Positions 1 through 6,198 of a stretch of DNA of 7,556 bases are shown piece after piece. The notes beneath the pieces are model-generated. The model was given only the letters and a program-made list of their open reading frames with translations, was not told where the DNA came from and ran no database searches. Numbering within the stretch: position 1 is the first letter of the stretch; the number at the start of each line of letters is the position of its first letter. The DNA comes from a bacterium. Lineage in GTDB: Bacteria > Oederibacteriota > JAJYGY01. The DNA is taken from positions 1-7,556 of the forward strand of contig JAJYGY010000218.1 of NCBI GenBank assembly GCA_021790555.1. The letters run 5' to 3'. A program made the position numbers and the translations under genes.

Positions 1-250
1 ACCAGGCCCGCCAGCGCGGGGCCGGGTCCCTGGGGTCCACGGGCAGGTCGGTGGGAGAGCCCAGGCTGGCGAAGTCGATCTTTTCCGGGTCGCCCTTGCC
101 TTGCAGGGCCTCCAGCACCCCCTGGAAGCTGGAGGAGGCGCCCAGGCGCCGGTTGGAAAACCACAGCATGGCCAGCGTGAACAGCCCGATGGCCGGCCCT
201 CCCACCCACCAGGGCCACACGCCCACGAAGACGGCTTTATAGAGGTTCAT
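1..250 (-). CDS. Probable YeeE/YedE-type membrane protein, N-terminal part (cut by the window edge)
   Basis: The first 83 codons of a minus-strand gene that runs off the left end. Translation begins MNLYKAVFVGVWPWWVGGPA. Residues about 8-31 form one hydrophobic segment (VGVWPWWVGG followed by AIGLFTLAMLWF), then a basic NRR turn and an LGASSSF stretch, then a soluble Asp/Pro-rich part. A trans-membrane segment containing WWVGGP followed by LG.S.SF resembles the start of some YeeE/YedE (DUF395) proteins, a family that includes thiosulfate/sulfur-compound transporters. The ATG has a GGGAG Shine-Dalgarno 5 bases upstream. A terminator-like hairpin separates it from the DUF2203 gene upstream, leaving very little room for its own promoter. 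The family call rests on a short, low-complexity N-terminus and is moderate at best; another small polytopic protein is possible. The transported substrate cannot be inferred here. Confidence 0.55.
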   Translation of the reverse strand, partial: MNLYKAVFVGVWPWWVGGPAIGLFTLAMLWFSNRRLGASSSFQGVLEALQGKGDPEKIDFASLGSPTDLPVDPRDPAPRWRAW

Positions 251-270
251 GACAGCTCCCGAAGGGGGTT

Positions 271-308
271 AAAACGGCGGCGGGGGAGCCTGAGCTCCCC
301 CGCCGTTT
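271..308 (-). terminator. Rho-independent terminator-like hairpin after the DUF2203 gene
   Basis: A GC-rich inverted repeat: the arm at 294-308 pairs with 272-289 around a 4-base loop (290-293), with a 3-base bulge (CGG) in the longer arm. Read on the minus strand it begins 22 bases after the DUF2203 stop and ends in TTTT, as expected for an intrinsic terminator. The plus strand also has TTTCTTT after the stem, so it could act both ways, but no plus-strand gene reads into it. Confidence 0.75.
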
Positions 309-330
309 CTTTGCCTAGGTTTGCGCCCGC

Positions 331-738
331 CTAGATTTCGCGGCGCCCGGCGAAGCCCTCCTGAAGGGCGTGCCAGTGGGTGATGCGCTCCTCGCCCTCC
401 ATCCAGCACAGGAAGACGATGTCGCCCCCGCGGATGGAGTAGAAGTCCACCAGGCCCTTTTCCAGGTCCTTCAGCAGGCAGCCCTCGCCGGCCAGGCGGT
501 CCATCAGTCCCTGGAAGACCTCCACCAGGTCCTGGATGCGGGCGAAGAGGGGGTCGGTGGCCTCGCGGTAGCGGGCGCCGAATCCGCCCGTCATCTCCTC
601 GATGTCGATGCGGGCCTGCAGGCCCGCCACTTCGCGGCGGATGCGGCGCATCTCGGCCAGGATATCCCTCAGGCGGGGGAGGCTCTGGTTGGCCTCCTCC
701 AGGGTGAACAGCTTGTCGGGTTGTTTCAGCCTTCTCAT
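331..738 (-). CDS. DUF2203 family protein
   Basis: A 135-residue soluble protein with the hallmarks of DUF2203, a family of unknown function. Near the N-terminus is FTLEEANQSLPRL (residues about 11-23), the conserved 'F...EAN..LP.L' entry motif. A charged, probably coiled-coil stretch follows (about 24-50, rich in R, E and A). The C-terminal signature is GLVDF...GGDIVFLCWMEGEERITHWHALQEGFAGR (about 95-132), where conserved D, C, W, E and H residues could suggest ligand or metal binding; this is inference. Length is typical of the family. The ATG has only a weak GGGGA upstream and lies 24 bases after the nudix stop, so it is probably co-transcribed with that gene and translated by reinitiation or a weak site. 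A terminator hairpin follows. The family is confident; the function is not known. Confidence 0.9.
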   Translation of the reverse strand: MRRLKQPDKLFTLEEANQSLPRLRDILAEMRRIRREVAGLQARIDIEEMTGGFGARYREATDPLFARIQDLVEVFQGLMDRLAGEGCLLKDLEKGLVDFYSIRGGDIVFLCWMEGEERITHWHALQEGFAGRREI

Positions 739-762
739 GACGCGTATCCCCGCGGACGGCGG

Positions 763-1179
763 CTAATTGTTGCTGCGGGCCTTGGCCAGCTTTTCCACGA
801 TCTCCCGGTCGGCCTTGGGAAACTGGTAGTAGATGAGCTCGTCGGGCTTGGCCCAGCGGAAGTCCTGGACCTCCACGGGCTTGGGGTCCCCGGAGGCCAG
901 CAGGCAGCGGTAGAAGCGCAGCTCCAGCTTGCGGTCCGGGTAGGCGTACTGGATGGTTCCCAGGTGCTCCCGCACCTCCACCTGGATGCCCAGCTCCTCG
1001 TCCAGCTCGCGGCGCACGCAGTCCTCGTCGCTCTCGCCCTCCCGGATCTTCCCTCCGGGGAATTCCCAGATGCCGCCCAGGTGGTCGTCGAAGCGCCTCT
1101 GGGTGATGAGGTAACGGCCCTCCTTCTCCACCACCCCCACGCCGACCAATTTGAATCCACTGGAAGATGTTTGACTCAT
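763..1179 (-). CDS. MutT-like Nudix hydrolase (probable 8-oxo-dGTP or related NTP pyrophosphohydrolase)
   Basis: A 138-residue single-domain Nudix enzyme. The complete 23-residue Nudix box is at residues 43-65: G43, E49, R57-E58-L59, E61-E62, G64, I65, matching G-x5-E-x7-REU-x-EE-x-G-U with all metal-binding glutamates present. The preceding RRFDDHLGGIWEFPGGK and the later YPDRK, Q-DFRWAKPDEL and FPKADREIV segments are those of MutT/NudG-type enzymes, which hydrolyse oxidised or non-canonical (d)NTPs to monophosphates and so prevent mutation. I chose the ATG at 1179 because GAGGA lies 5 bases upstream; an in-frame ATG 33 bases earlier lacks such a site and would overlap the likely transcript start. 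DUF2203 follows 24 bases downstream. MutT proper versus a CTP pyrophosphohydrolase cannot be settled from sequence alone. Confidence 0.9.
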   Translation of the reverse strand: MSQTSSSGFKLVGVGVVEKEGRYLITQRRFDDHLGGIWEFPGGKIREGESDEDCVRRELDEELGIQVEVREHLGTIQYAYPDRKLELRFYRCLLASGDPKPVEVQDFRWAKPDELIYYQFPKADREIVEKLAKARSNN

Positions 1180-1218
1180 GATTCCTCGCGAGAGGGGGAC
1201 GCGGACATCCACACCGCC

Positions 1219-1247
1219 ATTCTGGTCGAAGGCCCGATCCCTGACAA
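1219..1247 (-). promoter_or_regulatory. Possible sigma70 promoter for the nudix-DUF2203 pair
   Basis: On the minus strand, TTGTCA (1247-1242; five of six consensus bases) is followed after exactly 17 bases by CAGAAT (1224-1219; four of six). A start about 7 bases further would leave a leader of roughly 30 bases before the nudix ATG. No clear terminator separates the nudix gene from the TPR gene upstream, so the pair may also be read from the glycosyltransferase promoter. Confidence 0.4.
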
Positions 1248-1300
1248 CCTCATTTTAACCCGGCCGGGGGGGCAAGGGTGGAAATTCTGCCCATCCGCCG

Positions 1301-2365
1301 TCAGTTCGAGGGGGTGGGCAGGGGTTTGGGATTCGCCCCGGCCTCCTCGTCGTCCACCATCTTCTTCAGCACGGCGATGCGCCGCCGCACCTCCTCCTGG
1401 CGCTTGCTGGCCGGGAACAGGCGGCTGTACTTCTCCCAGTAGGCCAGGGCCTCGGCCGTGCGGCCCAGCTGTTCCAGCAGCACGGCGGCGTTGACGTAGG
1501 CGGCGGCGTCCCAGGGCTGCACCTGCAGGGCCAGCTTGTACATGTCCAGCGACTTCTCCAGCTGGTTCTCCCGGTTGTAGATCAGGCCCAGGTTGAAGTA
1601 GGCGTTTTCGAGCGTGTCCTCGTCCTTGGGGCCCTTGCCCAGCACCCAGCGGTTGAGCTTTTCGGCGTCGCCCAGGCGGTCCTCCAGGATGTAGATGGCC
1701 CCCAGGTTCTCGGCGGCCTGCAGGTCGCCCGGCGAGAGCTTCAGCACCCTGCGGTACTCGTCCTCGGCCTTGCCAAGCTGGCCCAGCTTGTAGTGCAGCG
1801 ACCCCTTGTTGAAGTGGGTGATGGAGTCGTTGGGCCTCAGGTCCAGGGCCTTGACGTACTGGCCCATGGCCTTGTCGTCCTTGCCCTGGTCGGCGTAGAT
1901 GTTGCCCAGGCTGGCGTGGAGCGGGGCGTTCTTGGGGTTCAGGGCCAGGCCCTTCTCGGCGGCGCCCTGGGCCTGGGCCTGGGAACCCTTGAAATTGTAC
2001 ATCAGGCTCAGGTTGTAGTAGGTCTTCAGGTCGGCGGGGTCGAGCTGAAGCGACTTCTGGTAGCAGTAGATGGCGCTGTTGAAGTCGTTGTTCTGCCCGT
2101 AGGCCGAGCCCAGGTGGCGCCACAGCAGGGGGTTCTTGGGGTCCTTCTCCACCTGCGCGCGCAGGGCCAGCACGGCCCCGCGGAAATCCCCCCGCCGGTA
2201 GAGGGCGTCGCCCAGGCTGGCCGGGCCCGCCGGCGCGGGTTCGGGCGTGGGCGTGGCCGAAACCCGGCCCCGGGGGGCGCTGTCGTTGACCAGGGGGCGC
2301 TTCATGCAGCCGCCCAGGGCCAGGGCCAGCAGGGAGGCGGTCAGGGCAAGGCGGTCCGGTTTCAA
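1301..2365 (-). CDS. TPR-repeat lipoprotein (eight TPR units)
   Basis: A 354-residue exported protein. The N-terminus is a classical lipoprotein signal: Lys2 and Arg5, hydrophobic LALTASLLALALGG, then lipobox LGGC with Cys20 as the expected acylation site. A Pro/Ala/Thr-rich linker (about 29-48) leads into about eight tetratricopeptide repeats (about 50-320), recognisable by repeated G-x-x-Y positions, A at position 20 and D/N-P at repeat ends (KDPKNP, LDPAD, LNPKN, LRPND, LSPGD). The tail is basic then acidic. TPR domains bind protein partners, so this is probably an envelope scaffold. The start is TTG at 2365, overlapping the glycosyltransferase stop as TTGA with AGAGGA upstream; an upstream extension in this frame lacks coding character and would displace the signal peptide. 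Coupling to the glycosyltransferase suggests a role in envelope or polysaccharide assembly (inference). No specific named family is claimed. Confidence 0.88.
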   Translation of the reverse strand: MKPDRLALTASLLALALGGCMKRPLVNDSAPRGRVSATPTPEPAPAGPASLGDALYRRGDFRGAVLALRAQVEKDPKNPLLWRHLGSAYGQNNDFNSAIYCYQKSLQLDPADLKTYYNLSLMYNFKGSQAQAQGAAEKGLALNPKNAPLHASLGNIYADQGKDDKAMGQYVKALDLRPNDSITHFNKGSLHYKLGQLGKAEDEYRRVLKLSPGDLQAAENLGAIYILEDRLGDAEKLNRWVLGKGPKDEDTLENAYFNLGLIYNRENQLEKSLDMYKLALQVQPWDAAAYVNAAVLLEQLGRTAEALAYWEKYSRLFPASKRQEEVRRRIAVLKKMVDDEEAGANPKPLPTPSN

Positions 2366-3567
2366 GTCCGTTTCCTCTTGGCGATGATTTGAAGGAGCCT
2401 CTTTTCCGTCATGCCGAAAGAACGCTCCCAATCGTAATGGGTTCCAACGAAACGCAGGGCCCGCCGGGCCAGGGACGCGGCCAGGCGGCGGTCGCGCATC
2501 AGGCGCAGCACCTGGGCGGCGAACTCGTCCGCGCTTTCGGCCAGCAGCAGTTCGCGGCCGTCGCGGGCCTCCACGCCCTGGGCGGCCAGGGGCGTGGCCA
2601 CCACGGGCAGCCCCAGGGCGAAGGATTCCAGCACCTTGTTCTGGCGCCCCACGCCCACCAGCAGGGGGCAGACCGACACCGCGGCGCCCCACAGGCGGGG
2701 CCGCACGTCGTCCACGTAGCCGGTCACCTCGACGCGGGGGTCGCGCGCCAGGCGCCGCACCGGGCCGGGCGGGTCGCCGCCCACCACCCGGAAGCGCGCC
2801 GCCGGCTCGCGCTTCCACACCAGGGGCATCACCCGCGAGGCGAACCAGAGCACCGCCTGGATGTTGGGCGCGTAGGCCATGTGGCCCACGAAGGCGATGG
2901 TGGCGCCCTCCCTGCGTACCCGGGCGGGGTGGTAGAAGGCCCGGTCCACCCCGTTGGGCACCACCAGGATGCGCGGGGAGCCGGCGTCGCCCGAGATGCG
3001 CTCGCCGTCCTGGCGCGAATTCATCAGCCCCAGGTCGAACTGGTGGGCCATGGCGGCCTCGAAGTCCGAGAGCTTGGAGCGCTCACGGGCGTGGTACCAG
3101 CGCGCCAGCGGGTTGGAGGCCTGGGCCTGGCGCCTTTCCTGGTAGGTGGCCAGCGAATCGGTGAAGTCCAGCACCTTGGGCAGGGGCCCGGCCTGCAGGG
3201 CGTAGGGGGCCATGCGCAGGCGGTAGCAGTAGACCGCGTCGAGGCGGTGGGCCCGGGAGACGCGGGAGACCAGGGAACGCATTTCCGGCGACTCGTAGGC
3301 CCGCACGTTGAGGGGCGCGGGGCCGAAGAAGCCCTCCAGGGCGTTGAGCAGCTGGCGCGGCCGGGGCATGGCCACCAGGTGCAGCTCCTCCACCATGGCG
3401 CGCAGGCCCTTCAGGTTGCGCTCCTCGGCCTCCTCGGGCCGGGCGTAGAAGCTGGCCAGCACCACGCGGTGGCGGGCCGAGGCCTGCCGAAGGAAATGGA
3501 AGGCGCGCACCCGGTCGCCGTCGGTGGGCGCCTGCGGCAGGATGGGGGTGAGGAAGAGGATTTTCAA
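2362..3567 (-). CDS. GT4-family glycosyltransferase, similar to the PEP-CTERM/EpsH-associated sugar transferase group
   Basis: A 401-residue GT-B type glycosyltransferase. The N-terminal Rossmann half opens MKILFLTPILPQAPTDGDRVRAFHFLR, the 'P..GDR.R....L' acceptor-side motif. The C-terminal half carries LVVPNGVD, FVGHMAYAPNIQAVLWF, a VVGGDPP strand, VTGYVDDVRP and GRQNKVLESFALGLPVVATP. The last holds the nucleotide-sugar-binding Glu at about residue 314; the first Glu of the usual GT4 E-x7-E pair is absent, and I recall QNKVLE-type motifs in this subgroup. Overall layout resembles the sugar transferases associated with PEP-CTERM/exosortase exopolysaccharide loci (TIGR03087-like), so transfer of a sugar onto a cell-surface polysaccharide at the cytoplasmic face is likely; donor and acceptor are unknown. 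The start is TTG with GGAGGGAG 6 bases upstream; the ATG at 3645 would sit inside the promoter. It overlaps the TPR lipoprotein gene by 4 bases. Confidence 0.85.
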   Translation of the reverse strand: MKILFLTPILPQAPTDGDRVRAFHFLRQASARHRVVLASFYARPEEAEERNLKGLRAMVEELHLVAMPRPRQLLNALEGFFGPAPLNVRAYESPEMRSLVSRVSRAHRLDAVYCYRLRMAPYALQAGPLPKVLDFTDSLATYQERRQAQASNPLARWYHARERSKLSDFEAAMAHQFDLGLMNSRQDGERISGDAGSPRILVVPNGVDRAFYHPARVRREGATIAFVGHMAYAPNIQAVLWFASRVMPLVWKREPAARFRVVGGDPPGPVRRLARDPRVEVTGYVDDVRPRLWGAAVSVCPLLVGVGRQNKVLESFALGLPVVATPLAAQGVEARDGRELLLAESADEFAAQVLRLMRDRRLAASLARRALRFVGTHYDWERSFGMTEKRLLQIIAKRKRT

Positions 3568-3573
3568 GGACTG

Positions 3574-3581
3574 CTCCCTCC
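3574..3581 (-). promoter_or_regulatory. Strong ribosome binding site deciding the TTG start of the glycosyltransferase
   Basis: GGAGGGAG on the minus strand, 6 bases before the TTG at 3567. It fixes the start after an otherwise possible in-frame ATG at 3645, which has no such site. Confidence 0.75.
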
Positions 3582-3616
3582 AGAATGTCCCCGAAGCCGG
3601 CCTCGGGCGGCCAGGA

Positions 3617-3645
3617 ATCTTAATCAGCCCCCGCAGGGCTGGCAA
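3617..3645 (-). promoter_or_regulatory. Sigma70-like promoter for the glycosyltransferase-TPR lipoprotein unit
   Basis: Minus strand: TTGCCA (3645-3640, five of six consensus bases), a 17-base spacer, then TAAGAT (3622-3617, four of six). Transcription would start near 3610, giving a leader of about 43 bases. An inverted repeat (CAGCCC at 3625-3630 with GGGCTG at 3636-3641) fills most of the spacer and touches the -35 box, so a repressor site is conceivable but unproven. Confidence 0.55.
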
Positions 3646-3756
3646 GGCGTAAATTGGGCCGGCCCTCCCGCGGGGGGCCAGGTTGGCCTTGATCGGGGAG
3701 GGGGCTTGTAATACCCTCCATGCGTCGCCGGCGCCCGAGGCCCGGTTTCCCCCGCT

Positions 3757-3764
3757 GGAGGTGG
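3757..3764 (+). promoter_or_regulatory. Near-perfect ribosome binding site deciding the TTG start of the exonuclease
   Basis: GGAGGTGG, whose GGAGG core ends 6 bases before the TTG at 3768. The alternative ATG at 3720 has no Shine-Dalgarno and would add a 16-residue Arg/Pro-rich extension absent from the family. Confidence 0.8.
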
Positions 3765-3767
3765 TCC

Positions 3768-4532
3768 TTGAAGATCGTGTCCTGGAACGTCAACGGCCTG
3801 CGCGCGGTGCTGAAGAAGGGCTTCACGGACTGGCTGAAGAAGGAGAAGCCCGACCTGCTGTGCCTGCAGGAGATCAAGGCTCGGCCCGAGCAGGTGCCCG
3901 AGGAGCACCGCCGCCTGCCCGGCTACGAGATGCACTTCTTCCCGGCCAGGCGGCCGGGCTATTCGGGAACGGCCATCTTCTCGCGCCTGAAACCCGACGA
4001 GGTCTGGCAGGGCATCGGCATGAAGGAGGCCGACGAGGAGGGGCGCGTGCTGGCGCTGCGTTTCGGCAACCTGCACGTGCTTTCGTGCTACTACCCCAAC
4101 AGCCAGGAGGGCGGCCGCCGCAAGGACGTGAAGCTGGGCTTCTGCGCCGCCATCCTCAAGAAGCTCAACCGCCTGAGGAAGTCCGGCCAGGAGGCCGTGG
4201 TGTGCGGCGACTACAACATCGCCCACACCGAGATCGACCTGGCCCGGCCCCGGGAAAACGAGGAGAACCCCGGCTATTTTCCCTGGGAACGCCAGGCCAT
4301 GACGGAATTTCTGGAGGCCGGCTACGTGGACGTCTTCCGCAGGCAGCATCCCGCCCAGGGCGGGCACTACACCTGGTGGACCCTGCGGGCCAACGCCAGG
4401 GAGCGCAACGTGGGATGGCGCATCGACTACACCTGCGTCACCCCGGGCCTGGAGGCGCGCAGCCAGAAGAGCTTCATCCTGCCCGACGTGATGGGCAGCG
4501 ACCACTGCCCGGTGGGCCTGCTGCTGAAATAG
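3768..4532 (+). CDS. xth: Exonuclease III-type AP endonuclease (Xth family)
   Basis: A 254-residue endonuclease/exonuclease/phosphatase-fold enzyme that cleaves DNA at abasic sites and has 3'-exonuclease or 3'-phosphatase activity in base excision repair. Family motifs run in order: KIVSWNVNGLRA (Asn7, Asn9), LQEIK with metal-binding Glu35, GYSGTAIFSR, YYPNSQ with the catalytic Tyr, CGDYNIAHTEIDL with the Asp/Asn pair, the W-containing YTWW segment, GWRIDY, and the terminal GSDHCPV with Asp245-His246. All expected catalytic residues are present and length is normal. The TTG start gives the family-typical MKIVSWN beginning and has a strong ribosome binding site. It is divergent from the glycosyltransferase and lies 61 bases before the six-TPR gene, which seems to have its own promoter. 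Substrate details cannot be read from sequence. Confidence 0.95.
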   Translation: MKIVSWNVNGLRAVLKKGFTDWLKKEKPDLLCLQEIKARPEQVPEEHRRLPGYEMHFFPARRPGYSGTAIFSRLKPDEVWQGIGMKEADEEGRVLALRFGNLHVLSCYYPNSQEGGRRKDVKLGFCAAILKKLNRLRKSGQEAVVCGDYNIAHTEIDLARPRENEENPGYFPWERQAMTEFLEAGYVDVFRRQHPAQGGHYTWWTLRANARERNVGWRIDYTCVTPGLEARSQKSFILPDVMGSDHCPVGLLLK

Positions 4533-4539
4533 GCCCGCC

Positions 4540-4569
4540 TTGACCCGCGGCGGGGGGCCGTGTTAGCTT
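4540..4569 (+). promoter_or_regulatory. Probable promoter for the TPR-parA-parB unit
   Basis: TTGACC (4540-4545, five of six consensus bases) begins 8 bases after the exonuclease stop. TTAGCT at 17 bases or TAGCTT at 18 bases spacing serves as the -10. The -10 is a poor match to E. coli consensus, but its position just ahead of the next gene is right. Transcription would begin near 4575, leaving a leader of only about 20 bases that still includes the GAAGG ribosome binding site. Confidence 0.5.
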
Positions 4570-4593
4570 GGGTGCCTTTCCCGAAGGTGCGCC

Positions 4594-5379
4594 ATGAGCC
4601 GACCGAAAAACGTCCTGCTTTCCCTGGCGGGGAGCCTGGCCCTGCTTGCCGGGGCCACGGCCTACCTGGCCTGCTCTCCCCACGTCTCGCCCCCGGCGCC
4701 GCAGGGCGACCCCCTGGCCCAGGGCAGGCTCTTCTACCAGGACCGGCTCTACGGCCGCGCCTGCGAGGAGCTGGAACTGGCGGTGACGCGCGACCCGGAC
4801 AACGTGGACGCCCACGTGATGCTGGGCTTCGCCTACGAGAAGCGCGGCATGGTGGACGAGGCCATCGAGCACCTGGAGGTGGCCGCCGCCCAGAACCTGC
4901 CCCGCTGGGACGTCTACCGGGACCTGGCCAAGCTGTACGAAAAAAAGGGGCTCTACGACCAGGCCCTGGCCTGCGCCCTGCGGGCCAAGAAGCTGGCCCC
5001 CGGCAACCTCGACCTGGGAAACCTGCTGGGCATGGTCTATTTCGACCAGGGCAAATACGACAAGGCCGTGGGCGAGTACGACAAGGTCCTCAAGGAGAAG
5101 GACAAGGCCTGGGTGCGCAACAACCTGGGCCTGCTCTACATCCGGACGGGCGACAACGCCAAGGCCCTTTCGCAGCTGCGGCGGTCCGTGGCCCTGGACC
5201 CCAGGAACGCCGTGGCCCGCAACAACCTGGGCGTGGTGCTGCAGCGCCTGGACCGCCTGCGCGAGGCCGAGGCCCAGTTCGCCCTGGCCGTGAAGCTGGA
5301 CCCGGACTACCGGCGCGCCAAGTTCAACCTTGAGAAGCTGCAGATCGGAATCTCCAACCTGGAAGAGTCCGACCATTGA
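4594..5379 (+). CDS. TPR-repeat envelope protein, probable lipoprotein (six TPR units), coupled to parA
   Basis: A 261-residue protein with an N-terminal export signal: Arg3 and Lys5, hydrophobic VLLSLAGSLALLAGATAYLA, then Cys27. The bases around the cysteine (YLAC) fit a lipobox only loosely, since position -3 is Tyr, so it may be lipidated or simply anchored. After a short Pro-rich linker, six TPR units run from about residue 40 to 245, with a partial one after. Repeat ends such as RDPDN, LAPGN, LDPRN and LDPDY are clear. Layout and size resemble PilW/PilF-type pilotin lipoproteins or other TPR scaffolds, but nothing specific to them can be identified. The ATG has AAGG 7-8 bases upstream. 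Its TGA stop overlaps the TTG start of parA by 4 bases (TTGA), so the two are probably translationally coupled. Confidence 0.85.
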   Translation: MSRPKNVLLSLAGSLALLAGATAYLACSPHVSPPAPQGDPLAQGRLFYQDRLYGRACEELELAVTRDPDNVDAHVMLGFAYEKRGMVDEAIEHLEVAAAQNLPRWDVYRDLAKLYEKKGLYDQALACALRAKKLAPGNLDLGNLLGMVYFDQGKYDKAVGEYDKVLKEKDKAWVRNNLGLLYIRTGDNAKALSQLRRSVALDPRNAVARNNLGVVLQRLDRLREAEAQFALAVKLDPDYRRAKFNLEKLQIGISNLEESDH

Positions 5380-6146
5380 ACGCCAAGATCATCGCCATCG
5401 CCAACCAGAAGGGCGGGGTGGGCAAGACCACCACGTCCGTCAACCTGGCCGCCTGCCTCGCCCTGGCGGGGCACCCCACCCTGCTGGTGGACATGGACCC
5501 GCAGAGCAACGCCACCGTGGGCCTGGGCGTGGAGCGCCCCCAGGTGCAGAACCACCTCTACCACGTGCTGCTCGACGGCGTGCCCATGGCGGAGGCCCTG
5601 CTGAAGACCAACGTGGAGGGCCTGGACATGGTCCCCTCGGTCATCGACCTGACCGCCGCCGAGCTGGAGCTGAAGGACGTGGAGGAGCGGGAGTTCGTGC
5701 TGAAGAAGGCCCTGGATCCGCTGCGGGACCGCTTTGAGTACGTGCTGCTGGACTGCCCTCCCTCGCTGGGCCTGCTGACCCTCAACGCCCTGGTGGCGGC
5801 CGGATCGGTGCTCATCCCGGTGCAGGCCGAATACTACGCCCTGCGGGGCCTGGAGCTGCTGCTCAACACCATCTCGCTGGTGCAGAAGGGCCTCAACCCG
5901 CACCTGAAGGTGGAGGGCGCGCTCATCACCATGGCCGACGCGCGGGCCAGCCTCAGCGAGCAGGTCATCGCCGAAATCCGCCAGATGTTCCGCGACAAGG
6001 TCTACCGCACCATCATTCCGCGCAACGTGCGGCTGGCCGAGGCCCCCAGCCACGGCAAGCCCATCACGCAGTACGACAGGCGGTCCACCGGCGCCGAGGC
6101 CTACCTGCAGCTTTCCCTGGAGATCATGGGGAAGGTGAGGAACTAG
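5376..6146 (+). CDS. parA: ParA/Soj-type chromosome-partitioning ATPase
   Basis: A 256-residue deviant-Walker ATPase of the short chromosomal (Soj) type, lacking the N-terminal helix-turn-helix of plasmid type Ia ParA. The P-loop KGGVGKTTT has signature Lys12 and Lys17. Walker A' VDMDPQSNAT holds Asp39 and Asp41, and Walker B YVLLDCPPS holds Asp126. The C-terminal PRNVRLAEAPSHGKPI block (about 215-229) is typical of the family and near the DNA-contacting surface. ATP-bound dimers coat DNA and are released by ParB, moving the origin region. The TTG at 5376 must be the start: an in-frame stop lies at 5331 and no ATG or GTG falls between it and the P-loop. A GGAAGAG is found 8 bases upstream. 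The gene is coupled to the TPR gene before it, and parB follows. Confidence 0.95.
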   Translation: MNAKIIAIANQKGGVGKTTTSVNLAACLALAGHPTLLVDMDPQSNATVGLGVERPQVQNHLYHVLLDGVPMAEALLKTNVEGLDMVPSVIDLTAAELELKDVEEREFVLKKALDPLRDRFEYVLLDCPPSLGLLTLNALVAAGSVLIPVQAEYYALRGLELLLNTISLVQKGLNPHLKVEGALITMADARASLSEQVIAEIRQMFRDKVYRTIIPRNVRLAEAPSHGKPITQYDRRSTGAEAYLQLSLEIMGKVRN

Positions 6147-6151
6147 GACGC

Positions 6152-6178
6152 CCCCTTCCGCCACCCGGCGGGGCGGGG
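6152..6178 (+). other. Stem-loop between parA and parB
   Basis: CCGCC (6158-6162) pairs with GGCGG (6167-6171) across a 4-base loop, and CCCC (6152-6155) can pair with GGGG (6175-6178) with an internal bulge. No U-run follows, so this is not an intrinsic terminator; it may shape mRNA stability or the ParA:ParB ratio. GC-rich sequence forms such hairpins easily by chance. Confidence 0.35.
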
Positions 6179-6198
6179 AACCATTTGAAGGAGTCGAC

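Larger units (their letters stand above)
3568..3767. other. Divergent intergenic region between glycosyltransferase and exonuclease genes
   Basis: These 200 bases separate two genes that point away from each other, so both promoters should lie here. The minus-strand promoter is visible. For the plus strand, the best candidate is TAATAC at 3709-3714 with imperfect upstream elements (TTGGCC at 20 bases, TTGATC at 14 bases), which is weak. A GC-rich palindrome (3656-3665) and an imperfect hairpin (3661-3679) sit between the two. No reading frame here has coding character. Confidence 0.6.

Noticed and set aside
370..1494. A 374-codon plus-strand open frame
   Set aside because: Antisense to DUF2203, nudix and the TPR lipoprotein gene; the translation is biased and shows no domain. 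It crosses three real genes and their gaps.
3656..3679. GC palindrome and hairpin in the divergent region as a terminator or RNA element
   Set aside because: No U-run on either strand and no gene ending into it; such palindromes are common by chance at this GC content.
2389..3711. A 440-codon plus-strand open frame
   Set aside because: Antisense to the glycosyltransferase, dominated by Gly/His/Gln/Val as expected from the mirrored codons; no ribosome binding site or domain.
3720..3767. N-terminal extension of the exonuclease from the ATG at 3720
   Set aside because: No ribosome binding site before it, it lies next to a possible -10 element, and the added Arg/Pro-rich residues do not fit the family, which begins with MKI.
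3624..4505. A 293-codon minus-strand open frame
   Set aside because: Antisense to the exonuclease, whose catalytic motifs leave no doubt about the coding strand.
5562..5567. CACGTG cores (also at 4074-4079 and 4813-4818) as parS candidates
   Set aside because: The flanks do not extend the palindrome towards the TGTTTCACGTGAAACA form, and all three fall in codons for ordinary residues of the real genes.
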